A DNA stretch of 64,000 nt from Bidens hawaiensis (Eukaryota; Streptophyta; Magnoliopsida; Asterales; Asteraceae). The notes below the pieces were generated by a model, which saw nothing but the letters and a program-made list of their open reading frames with translations, ran no database searches and had not been told where the DNA came from. Each line of letters starts with the position of its first letter. Positions within the stretch are counted from its first letter, which is position 1. Both the position numbers and the translations under genes were made by a program. Below, piece by piece: positions 22,379 through 34,213 of the stretch. Where the stretch lies: the NCBI GenBank assembly GCA_021521415.1, contig JAIQDT010000824.1, forward strand, positions 1 through 64,000. The letters run 5' to 3'.

Positions 22379-23235
22379 CAATCAATCAATCAATCATACC
22401 TAGTGAAAAATCCCACCAATAGCAGAGCTATAAGTAGGGTCTGGGGAGGGTGGGATGTAGGCACACTATACCTCTATCCAATAGTATAGAGAGGTGGCTT
22501 CCAGAGAGACCCTCAGCTCTAAAAATCATATGTATGTGAGGATATAATAGACAATCAAAGTTCAACAGTGATATAATTTATGATAACACTTAGTAATTAT
22601 AATGATAATAGTATATAGATATATTGGGATAATAATAATAGCATACAAAAAGAAAACTACATAGTGACGTGTGACCAAAAAAAGTAAAGAGAAGCCCCTA
22701 AGGTATTACTTTCTCCCTAGAAGTCATTAACCTTAATTCTACGTCTCCAAGAATTCCTATCATCAACCATGTCCTCAGAGAGGTTTAGTTCTAGCAAATC
22801 ATGTCTAATCCTCTCATCCCAAGTCAATTTAGGTCGGCCTCTACCCCTTCTCCCCTCTATAGTAATGTTTTCTACGGATCTAACAGGATTCGTTGTCTGT
22901 CTTCTCTTCACATGTCCAAACCATCTCAATCTCCACTCTCTTATTTTGTCTGATATGTTAGCTACCCCTAATCTCTCCTGAAACACACCGTTTCTTATTC
23001 GGTTTAACCTTGTGTGCCCACACATCCAGCGTAGCATTCTCATATCTGCTACCTCCATCTTTCGTGCTTGTGCCTTCTTGATGGCCCAACAATCTGTTCC
23101 ATATAACATTGCAGGTCTAACTGTGACCCTATAGAACTTTCCCTTTAGTTTAGTTGGGAATCTCTTGTCGCACAATACACCTGTGGCTGCTCTCCATCTA
23201 CACCATCCTACCTGAAGTCGATGGGTCACATCACT
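22379..23235 (-). mobile_element. RTE LINE, 3' part only (duplicated copy)
   Basis: Same LINE as at 28360 but cut by the duplication junction. It keeps the C-terminal coding part (22717-23229, CWAIKKAQARKMEVADMRML) and the tetranucleotide tail. It is fused at 23236 to Tat-A integrase sequence. Confidence 0.85.
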
Positions 23236-24343
23236 GTCTTATTTGGGACCATCCCTAAAGTGTATTAATGAAGAAGAAACAAAATACGTGATAAGGGAAA
23301 TACATGAGGGGATTTGTGGAATGCATATGGGAGTTAAAATGGCTGTGGCACGAGCAATGAGGGCCGGGTACTACTGGCCATCGATGTTCTTTAATGTTGT
23401 TAAAGAGACTCAAAAATGTGACAACTGCGAGATACATGCCCCGGTAGGGAGGAAACCAAAGTCAGCACTAATCCCAGTAAGTTCCTCATGGCCATTCCAG
23501 AAGTGGGGTATAGACATCGTGGGACCCTTTCCGGAGGGAACATGAAGGGCAAAGTTTTGGGTGGTAGCGATCGACTATTTCACAAAATAGGTGGAAGCCA
23601 AGCCGCTTCGGACCATCACAGGTGAACAGGTCAAGAGGTTTGTGTGGGAAAATATTGTTTGCAGGTTTGGACTACCACACGCCATAGTCAGTGACAATGG
23701 GAAGCAGTTTGCCAACAACCCGTTCAGGGAATGGTGCCAGCAATTAAAAATCAAGCAAACGTTCACGTCAGTAGCCCATCCCCAGGCTAACGGCCAAGTG
23801 GAAAGAGCAAATAGAAGTATGGTAGAGGGGATCAAAGCAAGGTTGGGGAGAGAAAAGGGATCGTGGGTGGAAGAATTGTCTCACGTCTTATGGGCACACA
23901 GAACAATGCCTAAAACGAGTAACGGAGAAACACCTTTCAGCCTAACGTATGGAACAGAAGCTATGATCCCTACGGAGATCGGAGCGCCAACCAGGCGAAC
24001 TCTGCAGGGGGGAGGAAGAGTTGAGGAAGATTTGAGGTTGAACCTAAATCTGGCAGAAGAAAGGAGGGAGGAGGCAGCGAGACAGGAGGTGGAATACAAA
24101 AAAAAGATGGATAGATACTACAACGCAAGGGTTAGGGAGGTCAGGTTCAAAAAAGGGGACTGGGTGTTAAGAGAAAATGAGGCGAGTAGAAAAGAAGATA
24201 AGGGGAAATTGGGTCCTAAATGGGAGGGGCCCTATCAAGTTATCTGGGCCAGAGACAATGGGGCCTGCAGATTAGTAGAATTAACAGGAAAGGAGATTCC
24301 TAGAACCTGGAACTCCATGCAACTCCGAAAGTACTATGCCTGA
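23236..24343 (+). pseudogene. duplicated integrase of Tat-A, 5' truncated
   Basis: Copy of 17255-18362 starting inside the zinc region. The same two nonsense codons are present (near 23543 and 23589). It differs from the first copy by Lys to Glu in CDNCEIHAP. No promoter or upstream pol is attached. Confidence 0.85.
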
Positions 24344-24765
24344 GGGCACTAACAAAAGGGCTAAGGATCAAACAAAACAAGTGACCTCTCCATGAGGAAT
24401 AAGAAAGAAAGTTAAATTGTTAATTTTTGTAACCATGATGTGAACATGATCCTGATGAAAGAAAGTACTTTATTAAGTAAATTACGAGTCTGTGTCATCA
24501 AAAGGTAATAAGAATGGCATGAGTCCGTCTCGTAGATACTTATACATTACCCCCCAAAGGGGAAGGCCTCAACGGTTGGCTAAACGGTTAACCAATAAGC
24601 AAGTATAAATATTTAAAAGCCAAGTCATACATCAAACATTAGCATATGCATTCAAGTGCAATCTAAGACAAAGTTCAAATGTACCCACGAAGGGGCAGAT
24701 AACAACCCAACTGTCTAACAACATGAAAACCAACACAAAGTTACTAGTCCAAAACAAATCACATA

Positions 24766-27065
24766 CTACGGCAAGGGGGAAGGAGGATCAACAACGGAAG
24801 CAAGTGCACGAATGTCTGCAACAGAGATTTCGGGATCCGAAGAAACTTGGGCAATGATAGGAGGAACGTCAGTTGTAAGAGCCACAAATGCCTCTTGAGC
24901 TTCAGCCTCCGCGGTAGGGGAAAATGAAGGAGCTTCTTGAATAGGAATGACGTGGGAAGAATGTTCACAACCAGCCCGAAGCTCATGTTGAAAACCAGAA
25001 GCAAACACAGCATGGTTAAGATTGTCCCGGACTTCCAAAGTCTCCCTACAGTCCAAAGCTCGATCGTATACCTGCTTAAAACCCATAGACACAAGCCATT
25101 TCCGATCATCCTCATGCTTCGACACCGCTCCCTGCAATCGGGAACACTCACTCCTCAACCACTCAATCTCTTTTGACAAGTCGGAAACCTTCTGCTCCTC
25201 TTTATGTTTGGCAGCCCCCAATTGCTCCAAGGCAGACTTATGGTCAGAGCGCTCACGATCAAGTAAATTCTCCAATTCATGAATTTTCACAAGTGGGGGG
25301 CTCTCTTCAAGCTACAAGAAAAACACAAGGCAAATATGTAAAAAAAAAGAGAACAATAGAAAAAGGGAAAAACTAACCTTAGAACTTTTAGCTTGAGCAT
25401 CAGCAAGGGAAGACCGAACAACGTCAAGATCAACAACCTTTTCATGAGCAAGCTGAAGATTGGCAGTCAAGTCAGCTACTTGTTTCTTTGAGGATTCCAA
25501 AGCAAATTTCAAACCAGGAACCTCCAAGCTCAGCTCCTCAGCCACATTAATCCTTTTTCGCATCTCCCCAACCCGTTGACCATAACCCTCAACAGACTTC
25601 TTCAAGCTTGCAACCTCCACTTGACTATTGTGATACGCAACTTTAACATCCACAAACCCCTGACGAAGAGAGGAACCCAGAACCAAGGTATGATACAGGT
25701 ATGTACCAAACTCCCCAACCAGGACATCCGGTAACATAGTTTGAACGTGAGCATAGTCAACAGGGGGAATAACGCGTGTCAAGAACTCATGAGCAAGTTA
25801 GGATGTGTTAACAGAAGAGTCCGTAGTCAAAGACCATTTTGGTACAAACAAGTCAACGGGAGGGGGATTACCTGAGGAGGGATTCGGAGTAACTTCAGAA
25901 ATAGGGGTTTTACCTTTGGGGTCAGCCTCAGTGACGGGAGGATCTTTGTCCTTCAAGACGGAAGCAACAATAGGAGCAGAAAGCCTGAAGGAAAAGTCAT
26001 CGTCAACATCAACAATTTCGAGAGTAGATGAAGAGCCCTAGCCAGCAGAACCTAAGTAAGTACGTTTAGAGTTGCGAAGATGACTCTTTAGGGACGAGTC
26101 AAACAATTCAGAAGCAACGTTCTTGCGTTTCAAAGAATCTGGAACAGCCACAGATGAGAAGCCAGGAGCTTCCGAGTCAGAGGAAACATCACCAGCACGG
26201 ATGACTAGGGTAGAAGCATCAGCAGAAACGGGAAGACCAACGAATTCGGCATCTTTCACAATTCCTTTTTTAAGAATCTCCATCAAATCCATCTCTGCAA
26301 AACAACAACAAATGTAAGATAAAGAAAAAGTAAGGAGAAAATGTTTGCGAATGACAGAAGCAAGGGGTCACCAACCTCGGTCCCCGTTAAACATAGCAGG
26401 ACGTGTCAACGGGTCCGGCCAAATGTTACTAAGTCCAGTCATGTACAAAATGGGCTCGGGATAGGTGGCGGCTTCAGTGGGATTTTTAATCAACAACTTA
26501 TAAAGAGAGTCATGAACAGTATGGAAACCAGGGGCAGGGTCATCAATGTGAGAGCCAACATGACGGCGGCGAGTGAGACCGGGAGTAAAAGAGGAAGACA
26601 CAAAGAAAAGTCATTCTTCCACTCCCGGGGATAAAACCCAGAGGGGATGTAAGATGTACAAGGAGGGTGTTTACTAGTGGCCCGCCGTTCAAAGGTAAAC
26701 CAATCACCGTCAGCCTTCAAGCGGTAAAAACGACGGAACAAGGTAACAGAGGCATCTCCACCAAAGGCACGACAGGCAACTTCAAAATGAGTCACTCGAA
26801 GAAACCCTAGGGGATGAACTTAAGAAAAGCACAACCGATGGTATTTCAAGAAGGCCAACTGAAATTCAGTTAGTGGGTAACGAATGTTGGCAAACTCAAG
26901 GTTTTTTGCATATAAAGCGATAAACCCAGGGCGGCTGCAAGCCGTTTCGTCCGGCCCTGGAAGGGTAGGAGACAACGAGAACGGGATGTGATAAGCTGAA
27001 CACAGGGAGGCCATTCTGACGGAGGACATGGCTGAGGTAATGGTTGATCGACCATCGCGACTCAT
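24766..27065 (-). pseudogene. duplicated antisense gene of Tat-A
   Basis: Copy of 18785-21084 at an offset of 5,981, with the same exons, introns and breaks. One coding change (ACA to ATA, read on the plus strand near 25970) was noticed. Since all its upstream and downstream flanks are copied, it has whatever promoter the first copy has. Confidence 0.72.
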
Positions 27066-27397
27066 AATGAAGCAAAGAAAAGAGAAGACAAACCTGGGCA
27101 ACGAAGTAGAAGTCGCTGGAACGGTTAGAGGAGAAGGGTGAAAAAGAAAGGTAGAATAATGATGAAGTCACAAGAGGGGGGCGGGTAATTATGTACATTG
27201 GGAAAGTAAACCGTCAAAGTTCAAAAAGAAAAGAGACTGGGCCGGGTCCGGCAAAAGGGCCTAACAGATAAGCAAACAAATGGGCAGATAAGGAAAAAAT
27301 CCCAAGACCAAAACGGCAAACGAGAAAGAAAGAAAGAAGGACAAGATGAGTCTATTGTCCTCATCATAAATAACGAGAACAATAGACTGGGGGGACT

Positions 27398-27844
27398 TGA
27401 AGAGCCTACCCATGAGACGGGTTCATGGACAGGCCTCCAGCCCAATAATCCAAGCAAGGCCCAACGAAGGCAGGCCCAATAATGAAAGAAGTTCTAGAAG
27501 ATGGCTTGGCGGGAAGGTAGTTTGCGGGGGAAACTCATGCAACAACTCCGATCCGGTTGGTGGCCCGAGGTACACACGTCCCAGGATAAGGGGCAGTAAC
27601 CAGGGGATAAAGATCTGCGAAGACGGCAAGGCCCGCGAAAATCAAGGTCGGACCAAAGGACTCGGCCGGATGAAATAGACCATAGGATCATGCACATATA
27701 TGTTTGTCTATAAATAAGGATAGATAACACTTGTATTATCTCATACACAACACACCATACATACTGGGCACCACACACTTCACATCGATCCCATTCTTGT
27801 AATCGTTAGGAACCTTACCCGGTCCGCCGGAATAGGATCCAACA
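27398..27844 (+). repeat. duplicated 3' LTR of Tat-A
   Basis: Copy of 21417-21863, including the polypurine tract and the following TACAT. It is an LTR by descent through duplication, not by a new insertion. Confidence 0.9.
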
Positions 27845-27993
27845 TACATAATAATATATCTTGTAGATTCATAAGATATAAATAATTTCATAAAACACAT
27901 AGATTAGTAAAAATAATTTGTATTTGTATTTTATAAGAAATCAAAATGGAAGGTTGTGAATCTATACCAATTAAGAAATAGAGAATGCCACCA

Positions 27994-28079
27994 TCAATTC
28001 ATCCTAGTCGAGTTGGTAAGCTACAAAAATTTTAGAATCAAGGTGTTGAGTTCAATTCCCACCAACTTGTATACTTGGC
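27994..28079 (+). mobile_element. possible SINE (duplicated copy)
   Basis: Copy of 22013-22098 with the same A-box and B-box matches. Confidence 0.4.
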
Positions 28080-28359
28080 AACCTATATATGGAAGGTCTA
28101 ATTGAATGTCATGTGGACAAAATGGTTTTGCTTTAATATATTAGTTATATATATATATATACTATTCAATGTTATAAAAGTAGGTTTTCAAGGCCGAGTA
28201 ATCCTCGAGTACTCACTACAAGGTATGGTGCCGAGGAGAGTTCCTTTAACTTTGTCTGGTTACTAAGAATCGATCAAATGTGGTCAACCTCTTCCAGAAT
28301 AACTTCTAGTCAGCCAACTTGGGCCGATTTTGACTTAAAAAATAAAGCATAATTCATAT

Positions 28360-29721
28360 CAATCAATCAATCAATCATACCTAGTGAAAAATCCCACCAA
28401 TAGCAGAGCTATAAGTAGGGTCTGGGGAGGGTGGGATGTAGGCACACTATACCTCTATCCAATAGTATAGAGAGGTGGCTTCCAGAGAGACCCTCAGCTC
28501 TAAAAATCATATGTATGTGAGGATATAATAGACAATCAAAGTTCAACAGTGATATAATTTATGATAACACTTAGTAATTATAATGATAATAGTATATAGA
28601 TATATTGGGATAATAATAATAGCATACAAAAAGAAAACTACATAGTGATGTGTGACCAAAAAAAGTAAAGAGAAGCCCCTAAGGTATTACTTTCTCCCTA
28701 GAAGTCATTAACCTTAATTCTACGTCTCCAAGAATTCCTATCATCAACCATGTCCTCAGAGAGGTTTAGTTCTAGCAAATCATGTCTAATCCTCTCATCC
28801 CAAGTCAATTTAGGTCGGCCTCTACCCCTTCTCCCCTCTATAGTAATGTTTTCTACGGATCTAACAGGATTCGTTGTCTGTCTTCTCTTCACATGTCCAA
28901 ACCATCTCAATCTCCACTCTCTTATTTTGTCTGATATGTTAGCTACCCCTAATCTCTCCTGAAACACACCGTTTCTTATTCGGTTTAACCTTGTGTGCCC
29001 ACACATCCAGCGTAGCATTCTCATATCTGCTACCTCCATCTTTCGTGCTTGTGCCTTCTTGATGGCCCAACAATCTGTTCCATATAACATTGCAGGTCTA
29101 ACTGTGACCCTATAGAACTTTCCCTTTAGTTTAGTTGGGAATCTCTTGTCGCACAATACACCTGTGGCTGCTCTCCATCTACACCATCCTACCTGAAGTC
29201 GATGGGTCACATCACTGTCTAACTCCCCATCGCTCTGGACAAACGATCCTAGATACTTGAACTTCGTTACCTGTGGAACCACTTGCCCTTTGATGGTGAT
29301 CTGGATGTCCTCATTGTCATTTGCTCCACCAAAATCACAATGTAGGTACTCTGTTTTAGAGCGGCTAATCCTTAAACCTTTTCTCTCTAAGGCTGTTCGC
29401 CACTCTTCTAGTCTCATGTTAAGATCTTGTTTTCTCTTAGCCACTAACACAATATCGTCTACGAACATCATGCACCACGGGAGTGTCTCCTGAATCGACT
29501 TTGACAGCTCGTCCAAGACTACTGCAAAAAGAAACGGGCTCAACGCTGACCCTTGGTGAAGGCCTACCTCCACGGGAAAGAGGTCAGTTTCCCCCACGGG
29601 CGCACGGACACTTGTAGCACTCCTGTCATACATATCCATAATTATCTCTATATATTTCCTCGTGACCCCTCTACTCTCCAGGCATTCCCAAAGCACTTGG
29701 CGTGGCACACTATCGTACGCC
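28360..29721 (-). mobile_element. RTE-clade LINE, 5' truncated
   Basis: A 1,362-bp insertion flanked by TAATTCATAT at 28350-28359 and 29722-29731. On the minus strand it ends in repeated GATT units, a tetranucleotide tail typical of RTE elements rather than poly(A). Only the C-terminal half of RT and the downstream domain remain, as usual for target-primed insertions. Confidence 0.92.
28698..29721 (-). pseudogene. RTE reverse transcriptase, C-terminal part
   Basis: Open from the truncated end (AYDSVPRQVLWECLE) to the stop at 28698 without a break. Motifs are GLHQGSALSPFLFAVVLDEL, the catalytic FVDDIVLV, KTEYLHC and KYLGSFVQSDGELD. The tail CWAIKKAQARKMEVADMRML and LRWFGHVKRR is the known RTE end. 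Endonuclease and RT N-terminus are absent. Confidence 0.9.
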
Positions 29722-29731
29722 TAATTCATAT

Positions 29732-30324
29732 TTCTATAATATTAAAAAAAGAATCACTCTTTGTAGTTAATGATTACGAAATTTAAGAATAAGTTGTATT
29801 TAAAATTGTATTTCTCTTATTTATATTGATATTCACTTATTTTGTTACAAATATTAGCATACTTTTGATATTTGACGTATATATAATATCCAAAAATTAA
29901 CTTTCTTCATATTTACCATTTCCGAGTACTCCTCGAGTACTTCGAGTACATCCAACTCCCTAGTCGGCCGCCTAAGATCCGTCTAGCGACTTTTGCATCC
30001 TTTATACTATTTGATCTGTGTGATAAAATTTTTTTTTGAATAAACCAAGAATGCGTATGTAGCCCTAAGGGCAGCCAACCCTCAACGCTGCCGTCCCCCG
30101 TGCGCTTTTGCCACGTCACTACGAACAGTGTAAGGGCACCCGCGCTGGAGGCCATCTTATTATATTGTGAGATTAAAATAGAGAAGACTGGATACTAGAA
30201 AAGTATTTAGAGGCATAATTTTATTAGAAATGACTAAACTTTTAACAAAAATGTGTTAGGATTTAGCAAGACAAAGCAAATTATAAACGTTAAAGTTACA
30301 TCAATCTTTTTAATTCCATTGAGG
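29732..30324. other. repeat-derived intergenic DNA
   Basis: 29918-30010 holds CGAGTACTCCTCGAGTACTTCG and AGTCGGCCG, matching the block at 22190. A GC-richer patch at 30055-30150 with inverted CCCTAAGGGCAG looks like a MITE end. No gene is seen. Confidence 0.4.
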
Positions 30325-30452
30325 AACCATTGCTCAATTAACCATTGAAAGAAAACCAAACATTTTGATATCTTCGATGATCTTGACGATAGGTGTAATG
30401 TTGTTGAAAGTTCGATCATTTCTTGGTCGCCACGAGAAATAATACTGGTTAT
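30325..30452 (-). pseudogene. LINE C-terminal fragment
   Basis: Minus-strand translation gives WRPRNDRTFNNITPIVKIIE and DIKMFGFLSMVN, the conserved tail after the zinc-binding region of plant L1-like LINEs. It is a short remnant. Confidence 0.5.
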
Positions 30453-30754
30453 ATACTTATATGTAACGACATAGTAATGTGGCTATCGAAGAAACCGCTG
30501 AGGGTCAGTACCCGACACAACTTGGGCGTCCACAAGATACACTTTTGTCACACGATTTTCCAGTTTCTTGTTATTAGGTGCAGATGACCACAAGCAATAG
30601 CAGTGACAAAAACAATGGAAAAGGAAAAGCTTTTCAAAGCACCACAAAGTATTGTAGTTTTACATTATTATTCAAATTTAAAATCAAAACCAGCCTACAG
30701 CTTTCTCATCAGCACAAAGAAACCTTTGAGCCAGCCATTAGATAATGAATCTAT

Positions 30755-33700
30755 TCAGTTTTCTGGAGTTGGCTTCTCAAAGAAGGTCTTCCTCACCCAG
30801 TCAAATGGCTGCAATCCACAAAAAACACACTTGTTATATATACATATATTTGTTAACAAAGTAGTAGGCATTTGGCAGAAACAATGATCACATAAAATCA
30901 ATGGTTTCTCATCAACAAGAAGTAATCAAACACCAACCGACAAATTAACGAAGGTGAGAAGCAGGGGTGTGCATGTTTTGGATCGCTATTAACTCATAAA
31001 AAAATTTTGGGTTACTGATAATGTATAAACGATCGATTCAGACATTCAGTTCATTTCAGTTTTCGGTTAAATATACAAAATGGTTCACCACTAGGCTTCG
31101 ACAAAAAGAAAGTTTAATACATATTGACTCCAGATTTTTGGACTTATCCAATAAATGAAATAGATTTCCATTACAAATGAAGTTTATGAAGCAGATAATC
31201 ATTAGATAAATCAACAGGCTTCAAACACCTTTGTGCCAAATTACACATAAACACATATATTGACCTACATAATAATAAATAAGTATAGATGTAAACAAAT
31301 AGAACAGAAACCATGTCCATTCAATTATGTTCGATAATGTGTTCGTTTACGCTTGTTTGTTTATGGTTGTTCATTAGAGGCTTTTAATACTTTTTAATGA
31401 CATTTCACATCTTCTCAAAGATTTAAGCAAAATTATTATTATATATAAGAGTATTTGATACGAACCCAACTCTAGGTTTGGGCCAAGCTGAACCGGGTCA
31501 GGCCCATTTGAAGCTAAATGGAGGGAAACAAGGGTGATCCATGATGTCTGGAAGTGGGGAGTTCAACCCATAACCGTTCCCACCACAATTCATAACTGTT
31601 CCCACCTCAATTTTAGTTTTAAGTACTTGTTTTCTGCATTTTGTTATTTAGGTCGATGTTTATGTGATTAAAAATTAGGGTCTGTTAAACTTGTAATCTG
31701 GAGATCACCCATCTCGAATCGGGTCACTATCCATTTCAATATCAGTAATCTAGTTCTTAATTTCGGTTCTTATCATTTGGTTCCATTGCCGGGAAGCCCC
31801 ACTCTTTGCAACTCCAAATCCAACCTTCAATTCCCGTGTCTTTAGTTAATTTCTGAAACAAAATGGCTCCTCAAACCCAGAGTAATTCAGACCCAAACCA
31901 AACGAACCCTGATACTGTGGCTATCCAATTGGCAGCCATTGCAGCCTCCATGGAATCCCTGCAAACTGAAGTCTGCTCTGAAAGCACGCGACAAGGAGAA
32001 ATTTGGAGGGGGGTCTAGTAGATTTGATGATGCAGATTCGTCGGGAAGTAGTTATCGTCGTTACCGTCCTTACAACAAAATCGATTTTCCAACTTTCAAT
32101 GATGGGGACCCTCGTGGGTGGGTACTCAAAAGCTGAAAAATATTTTCGTTACTACAACATACCCGAGGAAGACAAGAATGACGTGGCTTCAATGCACTTG
32201 GAAGGAGACGCATTAGATTTTTACTCGTGGCTTTTAACTGATCGGGAAATCGAGTTCTGGGAAGATCTAGTCCATGACCTTCAGAAAAATTTTGGACCTG
32301 CAGAATTCCAAAACCCAGATGAACATCTTTGCAGTATCAAACAAAATGGAAATGTGCAAGAGTATCGTCAAGAATTTGCCAAAAGGTCGTCCCGCGTTAC
32401 CAATTGGCCAGAACATTGCCTCCTCGCTGTTTATCACAACGGTTTCAAAGAAGAACTCAAAGCCGATGTCAGGATTCATAAACCAAAAACGGTCTTCAAG
32501 GCCATGAGTTTAGCTCTCTAATACGAGTCTAAAATCAGCCACACCCGCACCGATAAAGGGTCACCCGTAATTTCCCCTTTGAACCATTTAAAACCTGAAC
32601 ATCAAACCTCGACCCCGATTAACCCTTCTACTACACAGCAGAAACCGTCTTTTCATCTATCCGATACCGAGAAACAAGCCTGAATTGTAAAGGGGGAATG
32701 TTTTAAATGTAGTGACAAGTATAGTCCTAGTCACCGATGCAAGGTGGGTACATTCAAATTGCTGGAGATGGCGGATACAACAGAAAATCAGATTATTTCC
32801 GAAGAGAGAGAACAAGAAGAGTCGGGAGATGATTTTGCTAGAATAAGTCTGCATGCCCTGCTAGGTAAATCGACCAACACTACCATGAAGATTCATGGTA
32901 TACTCGTTCTACAGAAGTACCGATCTTGGTTGACAGTGGGTCAACTCACAACTTCATAGCTAACACTTTGGTCCATGAGTTAAAGCTGACCTCCCAGTTA
33001 GTACCCGCGTTTGGAATTCAAATTGGAAATGGTAACATCATTAGATGCAGCCGTGTTTGCCGGGATGTTTCGCTACAGATATCAGGACTCAAAATCACAC
33101 AAGATTTCTACCCGTTTTCGCTAGGAGGGGCAGATGTGGTACTCGGAATTCAATGGTTAGCCACACTTAACACGGTTCAAGCAAATTGGAAAGAGATGTT
33201 TTCGAAGTTTAACATCAATGGTAAGGACTACAAGCTACAAGGACTCCCACCGGGTCATCAGCAGCCGTCTACGTTTAGCCACCTCACTATTGAACCCTTT
33301 GAAACGCACACCACTGGACCAGGGGCTCCGTTTTCGGTTGCTCGACATGAGGACAAGTCGATTCTCCTGGCAGGTTGCATTGATACGAACCCAACTCTAG
33401 GTTTGGGCCAAGCTGAACCGGGTCAGGCCCATTTGAAGCTAAATGGAGGGAAACAAGGGTGACCCATGATGTCTGAAAGTGGGGAGTTCAACCCATAACC
33501 GTTCCCACCACAATTCATAACTGTTCCCACCTCAATTTTAGTTTTAAGTACTTGTTTTCTGCATTTTGTTATTTAGGTCGATGTTTATGTTATAAAAATT
33601 AGGGTCTGTTAAACTTGTAATCTGGAGATCACCCATCTCGAATCGGGTCACTATCCATTTCAATATCAGTAATCTAGTTCTTAATTTCGGTTCTTATCAG

Positions 33701-34162
33701 TATTATTATTATGTGATAATTTATATTTTACATTAACATATGAATATGAATGTTAAAAGAAACACCAACACAAACTTGGCAGCTAGACCGAACAGCAGAC
33801 TCCGACAATTCTCGGTTAGCCAAATCAAATAAATAAAACATAGTTTGTTTAGAGCCCTAGTTTTCATATATCGATTTATATATAACTAATTAATGTATCG
33901 ATAGAAAAAGCAGTTATATGCTTGACAACAAAAGTCAAAATATTTTTGGAAGATTAAATCAAGATCCAGATCTACAGTGTTACGATTATTAATTTAACGA
34001 ATCAATAAATCGAGAGAAAATAATAATAAAATAGGGTACCTGAACGATCCAAACGGCGGTGGTGAAAGCGGCGACTCCCCAAGCGGCGGCGGCTTGGACA
34101 TCGGCGGCTTGTGGACGAGCTCTCGGCTTCACGAACTTAAGTGCAGCAGCGCCTCCGGCCAT
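30755..34162 (-). CDS. complex III small subunit, QCR10-like (58 aa, two exons)
   Basis: Exon 1 is 34162-34040 and exon 2 is 30808-30755. The intron has a CAG/GTACCC donor and a TTGCAG acceptor, and the frame is kept. The product starts MAGGAAALKFVKP, has one likely membrane helix (WGVAAFTTAVWIV) and ends FEKPTPEN. The helix followed by QPFDWVRKTFFEKP matches plant cytochrome b-c1 complex subunit 10 (6.7-kDa protein) as remembered; it would sit in the mitochondrial inner membrane. Length fits. The 3.2-kb intron is swollen by a 2.2-kb LTR element, and a Harbinger element starts about 50 bp upstream of the ATG. Coding sequence looks intact; expression may be altered. Confidence 0.82.
31456..31775 (+). 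repeat. 5' LTR of the intronic element
   Basis: 320 bp, matching 33381-33699. It is followed by TTTGGTTCCATTGCCGGG, the probable primer site. Confidence 0.92.
31863..32742 (+). pseudogene. gag of the intronic element
   Basis: Starts MAPQTQSNSDPNQ. A frame change near 31960 and another near 32130 separate it from the gag core (IDFPTFNDGDPRGW, then KAEKYFRYYNIPEED and ASMHLEGDALDFY). A knuckle CFKCSDKYSPSHRC lies near 32697-32740, after a stop (TGA near 32680). The order and motifs match Ty3/gypsy gag. Confidence 0.8.
32743..33380 (+). pseudogene. protease of the intronic element
   Basis: The frame at 32926 reads VDSGSTHNFIANTLV, an intact retropepsin active site, then LGGADVVLGIQWL, the usual second signature. 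The upstream part lies in another frame (32744-32959), so one base has been lost or gained near 32920. The sequence runs directly into the 3' LTR; RT has been deleted. Confidence 0.8.
33381..33699 (+). repeat. 3' LTR of the intronic element
   Basis: 319 bp with TG...CA termini, followed by GTATT. No purine tract is visible before it, suggesting that the deletion which removed pol reached the LTR. Confidence 0.92.
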
Positions 34163-34213
34163 CGTTGTCGATCAGATCTGAATATTAATATTATTGTTTG
34201 GGACTTTTTGTTA

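Larger units (their letters stand above)
17255..29220. repeat. 5,981-bp tandem duplication
   Basis: Units are 17255-23235 and 23236-29216, each starting with GTCT, with a third GTCT at 29217-29220. Thus 4 bp are shared at both breakpoints. The unit starts in Tat-A integrase and ends inside a LINE, so it crosses the element's edge and cannot be one transposition. Only about six differences were noticed (for example AAG/GAG near 17449/23430, TCGG/TCAG near 22331/28312), so it is very recent. An assembly artefact is the main alternative. Confidence 0.93.
31456..33699 (+). mobile_element. gag/protease-only LTR element in the host intron
   Basis: LTRs of 320 and 319 bp (TGATACGAACCC...TTCTTATCA) flanked by GTATT at 31451-31455 and 33700-33704. 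The 1.6-kb interior holds gag and protease but no RT, RNase H or integrase, and no clear polypurine tract. It fits the 'TR-GAG' type of non-autonomous element, or a deleted Ty3/gypsy copy. LTRs differ at only a few sites. It lies opposite to the host gene's transcription. Confidence 0.9.
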
